In this document: positions 1 through 8,048 of the stretch, one piece after another
Layout: each line of letters starts with the position of its first letter
Position numbering within the stretch: the stretch's first letter is position 1
Assembly (NCBI RefSeq): GCF_001613065.1
Contig: NZ_BDBQ01000061.1
Coordinates: 1-64,000 of the forward strand
Direction: 5' to 3'
DNA from: Nocardia miyunensis NBRC 108239
GTDB lineage: Bacteria > Actinomycetota > Actinomycetes > Mycobacteriales > Mycobacteriaceae
Length of the DNA stretch: 64,000 nt
Notes under the pieces: model-generated
Told to the model about the DNA's origin: nothing
Seen by the model: the letters and a program-made list of their open reading frames with translations, nothing else
The model's database searches: none
Made by a program: the position numbers and the translations under genes

Positions 1-138
1 AACACACACGACCTCGCCGCCTGGACCCCGGTCTGGATCGTCCCGATCATCGCCGCCGGCCTGGCCGCGATCGTCTGGGCCGCGATGTTCCGCTACTCCC
101 GCCGCGACGGGGTCGTACCCATCCAAGTCGCGTCGTGA
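1..138 (+). CDS. C-terminal end of a membrane transporter (partial)
   Basis: The reading frame is open from the first base of the window and closes at TGA 136-138, so only the last 45 residues are visible. They form one hydrophobic segment (residues about 11-30, with WIVPIIAAG and AAIVWAAMF) followed by a basic cytosolic tail (RYSRRDG). This resembles the last transmembrane helix and tail of a major facilitator or nucleoside-type permease, but the family cannot be fixed from so little. The remainder lies upstream of the window. Confidence 0.55.
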   Translation, partial: NTHDLAAWTPVWIVPIIAAGLAAIVWAAMFRYSRRDGVVPIQVAS

Positions 139-289
139 AAAGTCCTGTCACACAGATCAATCCGTGCCCATCTCGGGCTGCCCGAGCCTAGGCCGACGGT
201 GCTCGAACCTGCCCGGCCGCGCGCTGCGGCCGCTGAATCTTCCCGGCTCGATGTGAGCCGGGACTCCCGGAAAACACATGAGGAAAGTC

Positions 290-787
290 ATGAACACCAT
301 CAGCCGAGCAACGGCGCTGGCGACCCTGGCCCTGGCCGCCACGACACTGTCGATGGGCGCGGCCAACGCCGCACCAGTGCAAACGAAAACGGTCGCGGCG
401 ACCCCGGCCGCCGATAAGCCCGCACCGGCCGCATCGAGCGATGCGGACCGTAGCGCGGCGATCGATGCGGCGGTCGCGGCCACCGTCGGCGCCTACGGTA
501 ACGCCACGCACGATTCGCAACTGATCGCCACGGGTGTGGGGGCCGCCGTCGGCTGCGGTGTCGGCGCCGTCACCGGTGGCACCCTCACCGTCCTCACCAC
601 CGCGGGAACCCTGACCCCCGTAGGAGTCCTCGGTGGCTGCATCCTCGGCGGCGCCGCGTTCGGTGGACTCAGCGGTTTCGCCGCGGGCCTGACCGGGATC
701 CCCCCGGCCGTGGCGACGGCCACCGATCAATACAACAAACTCCACGCCGAAGGCTACGTCGCCGCACCCGTTCCCACGGCTCCCTGA
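290..787 (+). CDS. Secreted glycine-rich hydrophobic protein (paralogue A)
   Basis: A 165-residue exported protein of unknown function. ATG 290 is preferred over the in-frame ATG at 278 because AGGAAAG at 281-287 sits just before it. A Sec signal peptide occupies about residues 1-27 (hydrophobic run, then GAANA before APVQ). The mature protein has an Ala/Pro-rich linker and a long Gly/Ala-rich hydrophobic stretch with regularly spaced glycines, resembling a glycine-zipper hairpin, with two cysteines (GCGVGAV and GGCILGG). The C-terminus is polar (TDQYNKL). The next gene is a longer paralogue with the same layout, so this is a tandem duplication. No catalytic motif is seen; a role in the cell envelope is only inferred. 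Confidence 0.8.
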   Translation: MNTISRATALATLALAATTLSMGAANAAPVQTKTVAATPAADKPAPAASSDADRSAAIDAAVAATVGAYGNATHDSQLIATGVGAAVGCGVGAVTGGTLTVLTTAGTLTPVGVLGGCILGGAAFGGLSGFAAGLTGIPPAVATATDQYNKLHAEGYVAAPVPTAP

Positions 788-882
788 GCCGGACCTCGGT
801 CGCGAGAGCACCGATCGTCCTTCGTCGGCGGTGCTGAGCCGCCCTGTCTTCCCCTTCCGATCACCTCGAATCGAGCACTGCC

Positions 883-1560
883 ATGAAATCTCTGCCCCAC
901 CTCGGCGCGGTCGCCACAATGGCCGCCGCCGTCGCGATCTGCGTCGCCTCGGGTACCGCACACGCCGATACCGCTGCGCCACAACAGGATACCGATGCCG
1001 TCGGCGTTCAGGTCGCGCCCGGCGTGCAATTCACCGGCGCATCCTCCGACAACTCCGCACAACTGGTCACACCCTTCGGCACCGTGACAACCGGTGGCGG
1101 CCGGGTTGCGGTGAGCGACAACGCGCGTCGTCCGATTCTCGGAACACCGCTGAGCACCGCCGCCAACGTCGCCACCCCCGCCGCGACCGCGATCGCCCCG
1201 GTCGCACCCGTCGCCGGTGGTGACCCGCTGGCCGATCTCGGCCAGGCGTGGCATCAGGCGGGCCCCTACACCGCGCTCGGCGCCACAGTGGGTGGCACCG
1301 CCGGCGGCCTGGCCGGTCTGGTGATCGGGTGCCCGCTCGGCGCGGCCACACTCGGCAGCTTGGCCACCCTCGCCTCTGCCGCGACGCTGACGGTGCCCGG
1401 CATGATCGGCGGCTGCGTGGCCGGTGCGGCAACCACCGCGGCCACCGGCGGCATGCTCGGCGCCGCGGCGGTCGGCCTGCCCGTCGGAGCCGTGGTCACC
1501 ATTCAGAAGTACAACCAGATCCAGGCCCAGCGCGCCGCCGCCTCGGTCGCTCCGCACTGA
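883..1560 (+). CDS. Secreted glycine-rich hydrophobic protein (paralogue B)
   Basis: A 225-residue paralogue of the preceding gene. It has a signal peptide (residues about 1-28, ending SGTAHA before DTAAP), a longer polar Ala/Thr-rich mature N-terminus with beta-like sequence (VQFTGASS), and then the same Gly/Ala-rich hydrophobic double segment with paired cysteines (VIGCPLG and IGGCVAG). It ends with a matching tail (TIQKYNQIQAQ versus TATDQYNKLHA in paralogue A). The gap between the two genes is 95 bp, so co-transcription is likely. No enzyme motif is visible. The two cysteines in equivalent places suggest a conserved disulfide or a membrane-inserted hairpin; this is inference. Confidence 0.8.
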   Translation: MKSLPHLGAVATMAAAVAICVASGTAHADTAAPQQDTDAVGVQVAPGVQFTGASSDNSAQLVTPFGTVTTGGGRVAVSDNARRPILGTPLSTAANVATPAATAIAPVAPVAGGDPLADLGQAWHQAGPYTALGATVGGTAGGLAGLVIGCPLGAATLGSLATLASAATLTVPGMIGGCVAGAATTAATGGMLGAAAVGLPVGAVVTIQKYNQIQAQRAAASVAPH

Positions 1561-1877
1561 TCGAAGCGCCAGGGATCGCCCGGCCCGAGTCTCGGCTCGC
1601 CGGGCGATCCGGGTTGCCTCGAGCCACCGTCGGATCAACCATGACCTGGGCGCGACTCCAGCGGTACCGGCCGGGTGTCCGGCCGACGAGGCCGGCGAAG
1701 GCGGCGATGAAGCTGCGCGGGTTCGCCCAGTCGGTCGCATCTTCGCCCCAGCCGGTTCTGCGCCCCGACTCGGCCGCCGTCGCCGAGTCGGGGCGACATG
1801 GCCTGTCGGCACACCGAGCGTGGAAATGGGGTATTTCCCCGATGGTCGCTGTCGGTGGGGCGTGCCAGTATCGAGGC

Positions 1878-3251
1878 ATGTATCCGTCCGTGCCCGCCCT
1901 CGATGCCCGGGGGGTCGAGCTCACCGCGCCACGAATGCAACGGCGGTCCGGTGGTCGTGTCGTGGGTGGGGTGGCCGGTGGCATCGCCGATCATCTCGGG
2001 GTCGACGTCTTCAAGGTGCGCGTCACCTTCGTGCTGCTCTCCGCGCTGATGGGGGCGGGCATCGTCGCCTACGGGATGCTGTGGGTCTTCAGCCCGTCCG
2101 GTGCGGAGGGTCCGGCGCCGACGGCTCGGGAGCGGCGGCAGGCGGCCGGGCTGGCGTTGCTGGGCGTGACGCTGGCGGTGTCGATGTCCTGGCTGTTCAG
2201 TGGTACCGCGGCCCGGGTGGTCGGGCCGATCGTGGTGGTCGCGGTGGGTGCGGCCCTGGTGTGGCGGGAGTTCGACGCGGAGGGCCCGCGGTCGATATTC
2301 GGGCTGCCCGCGCGGCCCACGGTGCTCACCTGGACGCGCATCGTGGCGGGCGCGACGTTGATCGTGGTCGGGCTGGGCGTGGTGGTCCTGGGCCGGATCA
2401 ATCTGAGTTCACTGGGCTCCGCGCTGATCGCGGTCGCGGTCACGCTGATCGGGGTCGGCCTGCTGACCGTGCCGCTGTGGCTGCGCATGATGCGGGCGCT
2501 GAACTCCGAGCGCGCCGCCCGCATTCGCAACGAGGAGCGTGAGGAGATCGCCTCCCATCTGCACGATTCGGTTTTGCAGACGTTGGCGTTGATCCAGCGG
2601 CAGGCCGAGGATTCGCAGGAGGTGGTGCGGCTGGCCCGCAGCCAGGAGCGCGAGCTGCGCAAATGGCTGTTCGAGGATGCCACGCCCGCCCAGTCGAGTC
2701 TGGCCGCGGCACTGCGCACCATCGCCGGTGAAGTGGAGGACCAGCACGGGGTGAAGGTCGCGCCGGTGACCGTCGGCGATGTGTCGATGGACCCGGGTGA
2801 TACCGGAATCGGGCTGCCCCGAGAGCATTTCACCGCGCTGCTCGGGGCGACCCGCGAGGCGCTGGTCAACGCCGCCAAACACGCCGGGGTACCCACCATC
2901 GATCTGTTCGCGGAGGTCGAGCCGCATCAGGTGGGTGTGTTCGTGCGCGACCGCGGGGCCGGTTTCGATCCGGCCGACATCCCGGCGGATCGTCGGGGCC
3001 TGGCCAAATCCATCCACGCCCGGATCGAGCGTCGCGGCGGCACGGTGGTGATCGATTCGGCGCCGGGCCGTGGTACCGAGGTGCGGATCACGTTGCCGCG
3101 CAGTGATTCCGAGGGGGCGGAGGATGCGTCGGTCGCCGGAGGACCCGGTGGTGCCGCGGATCCCGAGGGATCGAGTGGCCCGGATATCGGTGGACCGGGC
3201 GATACTCCCGAACCTGCCACCGTTCCCGAATCAGATCTCGGAAGACATTGA
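1878..3251 (+). CDS. PspC-domain sensor histidine kinase
   Basis: Two-component sensor kinase of the NarL/LiaS type, 457 residues. An N-terminal PspC domain lies at about 20-75 (SGGRVVGGVAGGIADHLGV is its hallmark), followed by about four to five transmembrane helices (about 88-205). Then comes a HisKA_3 dimerisation domain with the phospho-acceptor in ASHLHDSVLQ (H229) and a HATPase_c domain (REALVNAAKHAG, later DRGAGFDP and GRGTEVRITLP). The tail after about 415 is Gly/Pro/Asp-rich and looks disordered. The frame is open far upstream; ATG 1878 is chosen because PspC starts soon after, and ATG 1842 is the alternative. The downstream LuxR-type gene is the obvious partner. PspC-linked kinases usually sense envelope stress; the signal here is unknown. 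Confidence 0.9.
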   Translation: MYPSVPALDARGVELTAPRMQRRSGGRVVGGVAGGIADHLGVDVFKVRVTFVLLSALMGAGIVAYGMLWVFSPSGAEGPAPTARERRQAAGLALLGVTLAVSMSWLFSGTAARVVGPIVVVAVGAALVWREFDAEGPRSIFGLPARPTVLTWTRIVAGATLIVVGLGVVVLGRINLSSLGSALIAVAVTLIGVGLLTVPLWLRMMRALNSERAARIRNEEREEIASHLHDSVLQTLALIQRQAEDSQEVVRLARSQERELRKWLFEDATPAQSSLAAALRTIAGEVEDQHGVKVAPVTVGDVSMDPGDTGIGLPREHFTALLGATREALVNAAKHAGVPTIDLFAEVEPHQVGVFVRDRGAGFDPADIPADRRGLAKSIHARIERRGGTVVIDSAPGRGTEVRITLPRSDSEGAEDASVAGGPGGAADPEGSSGPDIGGPGDTPEPATVPESDLGRH

Positions 3252-3486
3252 GGCGCAAACTGTTCCGCGGGTGACCAGCGATGTGAAGATCGGTGTGACG
3301 AGGCCGGGTCCGGGGTCCGCGTCCAGGTTGTCGGACGGACCGTGCCGCTACAGTCGTTCGCGGATATGTTCGCGCGTCGAACAGGCATGATCAGTACGGG
3401 CGGGGCGGGGTGCGATGTGGTACCGATGATGACGACGTGCCATGCCCGGAATGCGCGTGAGTTCCGGACTCAGGTGAGGAGATGCA

Positions 3487-4128
3487 GTGTCCATCCGGGT
3501 GTTTCTGGTCGACGACCATGCCGTGTTCCGGTCGGGTGTGCGGGCCGAGTTGGGCCGTGAATCCGATATGGAGGTCGTCGGGGAGGCGGGTGCGGTGGCC
3601 GAGGCCGTCGCCGGAATCGCCGCGGCCCGCCCGGATGTGGTGCTGCTGGACGTGCACATGCCCGACGGCGGCGGGGTCGCGGTACTGCACGGCATCGAAC
3701 AAGGCCCGGTCTGCCTGGCGCTGAGCGTATCCGACGCCGCCGAGGACGTGATCGCGGTGATTCGCGCGGGGGCGCGCGGCTATGTCACCAAGACCATCTC
3801 CGGCCCCGAACTGGCCGACGGGATCCGGCGCGTTGCCGGTGGCGACGCGGTGTTCAGTCCGCGCCTGGCCGGTTTCGTCCTGGACTCGTTCACCGGACGC
3901 TCTCCGGCCCCCGAACCGCCGCTGGATCCGGAACTCGATTCGCTGACCCCGCGCGAACTCGAGGTGCTGCGGCTGCTCGCCCGCGGTTACACCTACCGGG
4001 AGATCGCCGAATCCCTGTTCATCTCGGTGAAGACCGTGGAAACCCACGCCTCCAACGTGCTCCGCAAAACCCAGCAGTCCAATCGAAATGCGTTGACCCG
4101 CTGGGCTCATCGTCGCCGCATCGACTGA
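3487..4128 (+). CDS. LuxR/NarL-family response regulator
   Basis: 213-residue response regulator and the likely target of the PspC kinase 235 bp upstream. The receiver domain has the acidic pair D9-D10 (VDDHAVFRSGV), phospho-acceptor D55 (LLDVHMPDG) and the conserved Lys in VTKTISG. The C-terminal GerE helix-turn-helix (about 147-205) has LTPRELEVLRLLARG and the recognition helix FISVKTVETHASNVL. The start is GTG 3487, with GAGGAG about 6 nt upstream. The intervening 235 bp between kinase and regulator holds no credible gene; a separate promoter there is possible. Function: phosphorylation-dependent transcription factor, target genes unknown. Confidence 0.93.
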   Translation: MSIRVFLVDDHAVFRSGVRAELGRESDMEVVGEAGAVAEAVAGIAAARPDVVLLDVHMPDGGGVAVLHGIEQGPVCLALSVSDAAEDVIAVIRAGARGYVTKTISGPELADGIRRVAGGDAVFSPRLAGFVLDSFTGRSPAPEPPLDPELDSLTPRELEVLRLLARGYTYREIAESLFISVKTVETHASNVLRKTQQSNRNALTRWAHRRRID

Positions 4129-4227
4129 CTCGGCGGGATCGCCGCGCCCTCGGCGGGCCGCGGGCCGGGGCTATAGAATTCGTCACCGAACTGGTTTCTG
4201 TTTTCGTTTCCTCAGGGGGGAGATCCC

Positions 4228-4941
4228 GTGCCGCCACTCGAATTTCGGCTTTCACCTGGTCAACGTGCCGCGAACGCCGCCTGGGCCGTCGTCTTGTTCG
4301 CACTTCTCGCGATATTGCGCGGCTTCACCTTCGGTCCCGCGGTCGGGATCGCCTTCTTCGTGATCGGTCTCGTACTGTCGGGGGTGAACTACGGATTGGG
4401 TGGACTGTGGGCGCTGACGCTCACTCCGGAGGGAGTGACGATCAAGCGGTACGGCACCACGGTCATCGCGTGGGGCGAGATCCAGTCCGTGACAGAGCGG
4501 AACTGGCTCGGAACCAAGCAGGTCAAGTTCATTCGGCACCGGGGCGGTGCGAAGATTTCGCTCGCACCGATGACGCACTGGCTGGCCAAGGATCCGGAGT
4601 TCGAACAGAAGCTGGCGACGATTCGCCAGTGGCACATGCAGTACGCCGGAGGGTTCAGCGGACCAGGCGTCCCGCAGCCCGGTCTCCAGCAGCCTTACGG
4701 CCAGCAGCCCTACGCTCAGCAGCAGCCCTACGGCCAACAGGCATATCCGGCGCAGCAGCCTTATATCCAGCAGCCGCAGCAGAATTACCCGCAGCAGCCC
4801 TACCCGGCGCCGAATCCCGGTGGTGCGCCGCAGCCTTACGGACAGCCTCAGCCGCAGCAGGCGTATCCATATGGCGCACAGCCTGTTCCGAATCAGCCTC
4901 CGTACCCGAATGCGCCGCAGCCCGGCCAACAGCCCTGGTAG
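4228..4941 (+). CDS. Membrane protein with PH-like domain and Q/P/Y-rich tail
   Basis: 237 residues. Two hydrophobic helices (about 15-35 and 36-60) are followed by a bacterial PH-like domain (about 60-137: LTLTPEGVTIKRYG, AWGEIQSVTERNW, KQVKFIRHRGGAKISLAP) and a low-complexity tail of about 90 residues rich in Gln, Pro, Tyr and Ala (repeats of QQPYGQ and QPYPAP). The start is GTG 4228, preceded by a strong AGGGGGGAGA. Function is unknown; proteins of this design are common in Nocardia and Rhodococcus. The 3' end of the gene, including its stop codon, is duplicated downstream (4842-5101). It converges on the Ser/Thr kinase gene. Confidence 0.8.
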   Translation: MPPLEFRLSPGQRAANAAWAVVLFALLAILRGFTFGPAVGIAFFVIGLVLSGVNYGLGGLWALTLTPEGVTIKRYGTTVIAWGEIQSVTERNWLGTKQVKFIRHRGGAKISLAPMTHWLAKDPEFEQKLATIRQWHMQYAGGFSGPGVPQPGLQQPYGQQPYAQQQPYGQQAYPAQQPYIQQPQQNYPQQPYPAPNPGGAPQPYGQPQPQQAYPYGAQPVPNQPPYPNAPQPGQQPW

Positions 4942-5101
4942 CGGTTTCGCTCAGGGGTGTGCGGTCGGGTCTGCATCACGGCACAGCCTGTCGCAGCAGG
5001 TGTATGCCTATGGCGCAGAGTCTGTTCCGGATCGGCCTTCGTATCCGAACGTGTCGCAGCCCGGCCAACAGCCCTGGTAGCGGTTTCGCTCAGGGGTGTC
5101 G
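4842..5101. repeat. Decayed tandem duplication of a gene 3' end (139-bp period)
   Basis: The segment about 4842-4962, which covers the last 33 codons of the Q/P/Y-rich membrane protein plus its stop and 3' flank, is repeated at about 4982-5101 with an offset of 139 bp. A block of about 42 bp spanning the stop codon (from CAGCCCGGCCAACAG to CTCAGGGGTGT) is identical in both copies. The upstream part has many substitutions. The second copy is non-coding and sits between the convergent membrane-protein and kinase genes. Confidence 0.85.
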
Positions 5102-5135
5102 CCGTCGGTCCGGGTCGGCAGCGGTTCGGCCCGGG

Positions 5136-6266
5136 TTACATCACGGCGATGAGGATGACTATCAGGATCAGCAGGCCGATGAGCAGCCCGACCGCGACGG
5201 CCAGGGGTGCGGCGTTCGGACCGAGGGAGGACAGGGCGAAGGCCGGTTTGCGCTGTGGCGCAGGAGCTTTGGGTGCATTGGCGCGCGGTGGGCGGGGCAG
5301 CGGGCTGGAGTGCGGGCTGCGTAGACCGGCGGCGGAGTTGCGGGCCGCCCAGGCGGGGATGGTGCCGTCCTCGGTGCGGACCGGAGCGCCGAGAATGTAG
5401 GGCCCGGTGCCGGGACCGAATGCGGCGGTGAGGATTTCGTTGCGGGCCTCGGCCATGGTGGGACGGCGCTGCGGTGCGGGTTCCATCATGTGCAGCAGCA
5501 CCTCGGTCAGTGCGCCGCTGCGGGCCGGCGGGATGATCTGGGCCATCGCGGCGCGCGTCACGATGACGTCGTTGTCCTCCTCGAGACCGTAGGGCGGATG
5601 CCCCTCGATCGCGGTGTACAGCGTTGCGCCGAGGGAGAATACGTCGCTGGCGGCGGTGGGCTGCGCGCCGCGCGCCACCTCCGGCGGCAGGTATGCGGGA
5701 GTGCCGGTGATCACGTCCTCCGGCTCGTCGGACAGATCCCCGGCGCCGCGCGAGATGCCGAAGTCGCTGAGTTTGACCTTGCCGACCTCAGCGCCCCGAT
5801 CGGCGACCAGGATGTTGCCCGGCTTGATGTCTCGGTGCACGATGCCCGCCGCGTGCGCGGTGGCCAGCGCATCGGCGACCTGGGCGCCGATCTGCGCCAC
5901 CTCGATCGGTGAGAGCGCGTCGGTCAGCGCCAGCGCCTTGGCGACGCTGCGGGAGGGCAGATACTCCATCACCAGCCACGGCTCGCCCGCCTCGAGCACC
6001 ACGTCGTAGACGGCGATGGCGTGTTCGTGCGACAGCTTGGCCGCGACGCGGCCCTCGCGCACGATCTGATCGCGGACCACGCGGGCCTCGTCCTCGCTCA
6101 GCCCCGCCGTGGACAGGACCTGCTTGATGGCGACGTCGCGGTTGAGCAGCCGGTCGTGCGCCAGCCAGACCGCGCCCATACCGCCGCCGCCGAGTTTGGA
6201 CTGCAAACGGTAGCGGCCGGCAACCAGATAGTCGGGGCCTACGATGGAGCGGGCGCGTTCGGTCAC
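5136..6266 (-). CDS. Membrane-anchored Ser/Thr protein kinase (PknB-like)
   Basis: 376-residue Hanks-type kinase. The Gly loop is GGGGMG (26-31), the catalytic Lys is K48 (VAIKQ), the catalytic loop is HRDIKPGN (144-151), DFG is at 168-170, and the activation loop ends GTPAYLPPEVARG. After the kinase domain (about to 275) there is a Pro/Ala-rich juxtamembrane linker and a single transmembrane helix at about 351-373. The protein ends almost immediately after it, so there is no extracellular sensor domain, unlike PknB or PknD. The start is GTG 6266, with a leaderless-type -10 box (TATTCT, 6274-6279 complement) 7 nt before it. Substrates are unknown; the FHA-ABC transporter at 48.9 kb is the kind of protein such kinases phosphorylate. 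Confidence 0.93.
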   Translation of the reverse strand: MTERARSIVGPDYLVAGRYRLQSKLGGGGMGAVWLAHDRLLNRDVAIKQVLSTAGLSEDEARVVRDQIVREGRVAAKLSHEHAIAVYDVVLEAGEPWLVMEYLPSRSVAKALALTDALSPIEVAQIGAQVADALATAHAAGIVHRDIKPGNILVADRGAEVGKVKLSDFGISRGAGDLSDEPEDVITGTPAYLPPEVARGAQPTAASDVFSLGATLYTAIEGHPPYGLEEDNDVIVTRAAMAQIIPPARSGALTEVLLHMMEPAPQRRPTMAEARNEILTAAFGPGTGPYILGAPVRTEDGTIPAWAARNSAAGLRSPHSSPLPRPPRANAPKAPAPQRKPAFALSSLGPNAAPLAVAVGLLIGLLILIVILIAVM

Positions 6267-6273
6267 GGGCGCG

Positions 6274-6279
6274 AGAATA
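6274..6279 (-). promoter_or_regulatory. -10 box of leaderless promoter for the Ser/Thr kinase
   Basis: TATTCT on the minus strand lies exactly 7 nt upstream of the GTG start at 6266, the spacing typical of leaderless actinobacterial transcripts. There is no Shine-Dalgarno sequence. Confidence 0.5.
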
Positions 6280-7234
6280 GCGGAAAACCATCTTGACTGG
6301 CCTGCTTCGGAACCACCAGGTTGATAAGAGCACCCCGGGGCGGCAGGTTTTCACCGTCGTACGAAGCGGAGATCACGTCCGGGGTGCGGATGCGTCGCAG
6401 GTCACGATGTTGCGGATGGCCTTTCCGGCTGCCGCCACCGCATTTCGCCGGATCGGACATCGATGCGTCTCATGAACGCATCACGATCGCCCATACTCGG
6501 TCTTCCGGATCGCGCGCCCGATCCGTCATCGCGCCCCTGGGTAGCGGTAGGCCGGGACCTGTTGCGTCCCAATCGGGTCGAAACACCCGGGAATGTCCGG
6601 ATTCCTTCGACGCAGGGGTCTTCGCGGATATCACTGTCGGACAGCCGATTCGAGCCCAGGGTTCGGTGTGAGCCCGGGGGCGGTGCCCGGCTCGGCCCGC
6701 CGTCGGGGCTGGGGCAGCAGGGATCTCGCCGACTCATCCGGTAGCGGTGATCCGATCGGACAGGATTGCCGAAAGCGCCTGTAGCGGTTGATATATCGGT
6801 GCTGTCGGCCGAAGAAATCCGCGTCGATGCCGCGTTCGGTGGGCCCGGGATCGGTCGCACTCGAGGACGGTGTTGCTGTCGAGATCTTGGGTGAGTCCGT
6901 AGCTCATGGACAGGGCGGCCTCCTCGTTCGGAATCGCCCGGGGAGCGTCGATCGGCCTTGCCGGGTTCGCGGCCCGTGCCGGTGTCCGCCCGCAGCACAT
7001 CGGCGTCACCGTTGAGCTGAGCCTGACGTGCGGATGCCGACACCGCCGTGCATGAGGTATTCCCCGGGTGACGACATGGTCGCCTGAATACCGCAACCGC
7101 CCGAGCACTCGGCTGTTCGGGCGAGGACTCGAACGCGGTAGCCGAACCGTTTCGGCGATGGGCGGATGAGCTCGAGCCCGCCGTCACGCTCGCTACTTGA
7201 CGTGTCCAGGGGTTGGGGTTCTACTGACAGTCGA
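6280..7234. other. Long stretch without a supportable gene
   Basis: About 950 bp between the kinase start and the imuA' LexA box. Open frames exist on both strands, but none has a ribosome binding site, a plausible protein composition or recognisable family features; their translations are Arg/Pro/Ser-rich as expected for shadow frames in GC-rich DNA. It may hold regulatory sequence or a decayed gene. Confidence 0.5.
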
Positions 7235-7250
7235 TCGAACGTATATTCGA
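7235..7250 (+). promoter_or_regulatory. LexA (SOS) box upstream of imuA'
   Basis: TCGAAC-GTAT-ATTCGA matches the actinobacterial LexA consensus TCGAAC-N4-GTTCGA with a single mismatch. It lies 58 bp before the imuA' start at 7308. The box rules out the longer in-frame start at 7197 as the translation start. Confidence 0.85.
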
Positions 7251-7307
7251 TTTGCATCGATAGCTGGATCGGTGCTGGGACCACTCGGTGGAGATAGGCG
7301 GTCGAGG

Positions 7308-8048
7308 ATGGGTTCGCCCGACGAGGTGCGGCACGAGCGGTTGGCCGAGTTGCGTCGGCGGATGGCCGCGATTCCGGCACGTGGGGTCGCCCCGACGACG
7401 CGGGCGCCGCTGTCGCGGGATCGTCGCGGTGAATCGCTGCCGGTGCCGTCCGCGCTGGGGGAGCTGTTGCCGGAAGGAGGGCTGGTCAGGGGCTCGGTGG
7501 TCGAATATTGGGGTGCTAGTTCGTTGCTGGCCGGGCTGCTGGCAGCGGTGACCGGCGCCGGTGGACATGCCGCGGCGGTCGGCCTGCCCCGGCTCGGTCT
7601 GCTCGCGGCGGCCGAAATGGGTGCGGATCTGGCGCGGTTGGCGGTGATTCCCGATCCCGGGCCGGATCCGCTGGAGGTTGCTTCCATATTGCTGGATGGT
7701 CTCGATCTGGTGATGCTCGGTATGGGTGGCCGGGAGGTGCCGCCCGCTCGGGCTCGCGTGCTCGCCGCCCGCGCTCGCGGCAAAGGAGCCACGCTCGTTG
7801 TGGCGGGTGGCCGCTGGAGTGGCTCGGCTCTGCGTATCGATACCCGGGTCGCCGGTTACGGCGGTCTGGGTATCGGCCGCGGACGTCTGCGCACCATGCG
7901 CCTGGACGTCCGCGTCCGCGGCCGCTCGACCCCGCATCGCACCGGTGCGCTCGACCTGGCGCCTCGGGAAGGACGCATCGAATGGATTGCGGCACAGTCG
8001 AATTCGCCAGTTTCTGCAATCGCGGAGGCGCGTCATGCGGCCTCATGA
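7308..8048 (+). CDS. imuA': ImuA'-like SOS mutagenesis accessory protein
   Basis: 246 residues, homologous in layout to mycobacterial ImuA' (Rv3395c), a RecA/SulA-like protein lacking a proper ATPase P-loop. ImuA' joins ImuB and DnaE2 in the damage-inducible mutasome. Visible features are the N-terminal helix HERLAELRRRMAAIP, a core beginning LGELLPEGGLVRGSVVEYW, the helical segment SSLLAGLLAAV, and LDGLDLVMLG. ATG 7308 is chosen because it lies downstream of the LexA box. It is the first gene of the SOS operon with imuB. In most relatives imuB follows directly; here about 450 bp of repeat-containing sequence intervenes. Confidence 0.88.
   Translation: MGSPDEVRHERLAELRRRMAAIPARGVAPTTRAPLSRDRRGESLPVPSALGELLPEGGLVRGSVVEYWGASSLLAGLLAAVTGAGGHAAAVGLPRLGLLAAAEMGADLARLAVIPDPGPDPLEVASILLDGLDLVMLGMGGREVPPARARVLAARARGKGATLVVAGGRWSGSALRIDTRVAGYGGLGIGRGRLRTMRLDVRVRGRSTPHRTGALDLAPREGRIEWIAAQSNSPVSAIAEARHAAS

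Noticed and set aside
6263..6460. A 65-codon minus-strand frame whose TGA overlaps the Ser/Thr kinase GTG
   Set aside because: The GTGA overlap is attractive, but a leaderless -10 box (6274-6279) directly before the kinase start explains initiation, and the frame has no ribosome binding site or family resemblance.
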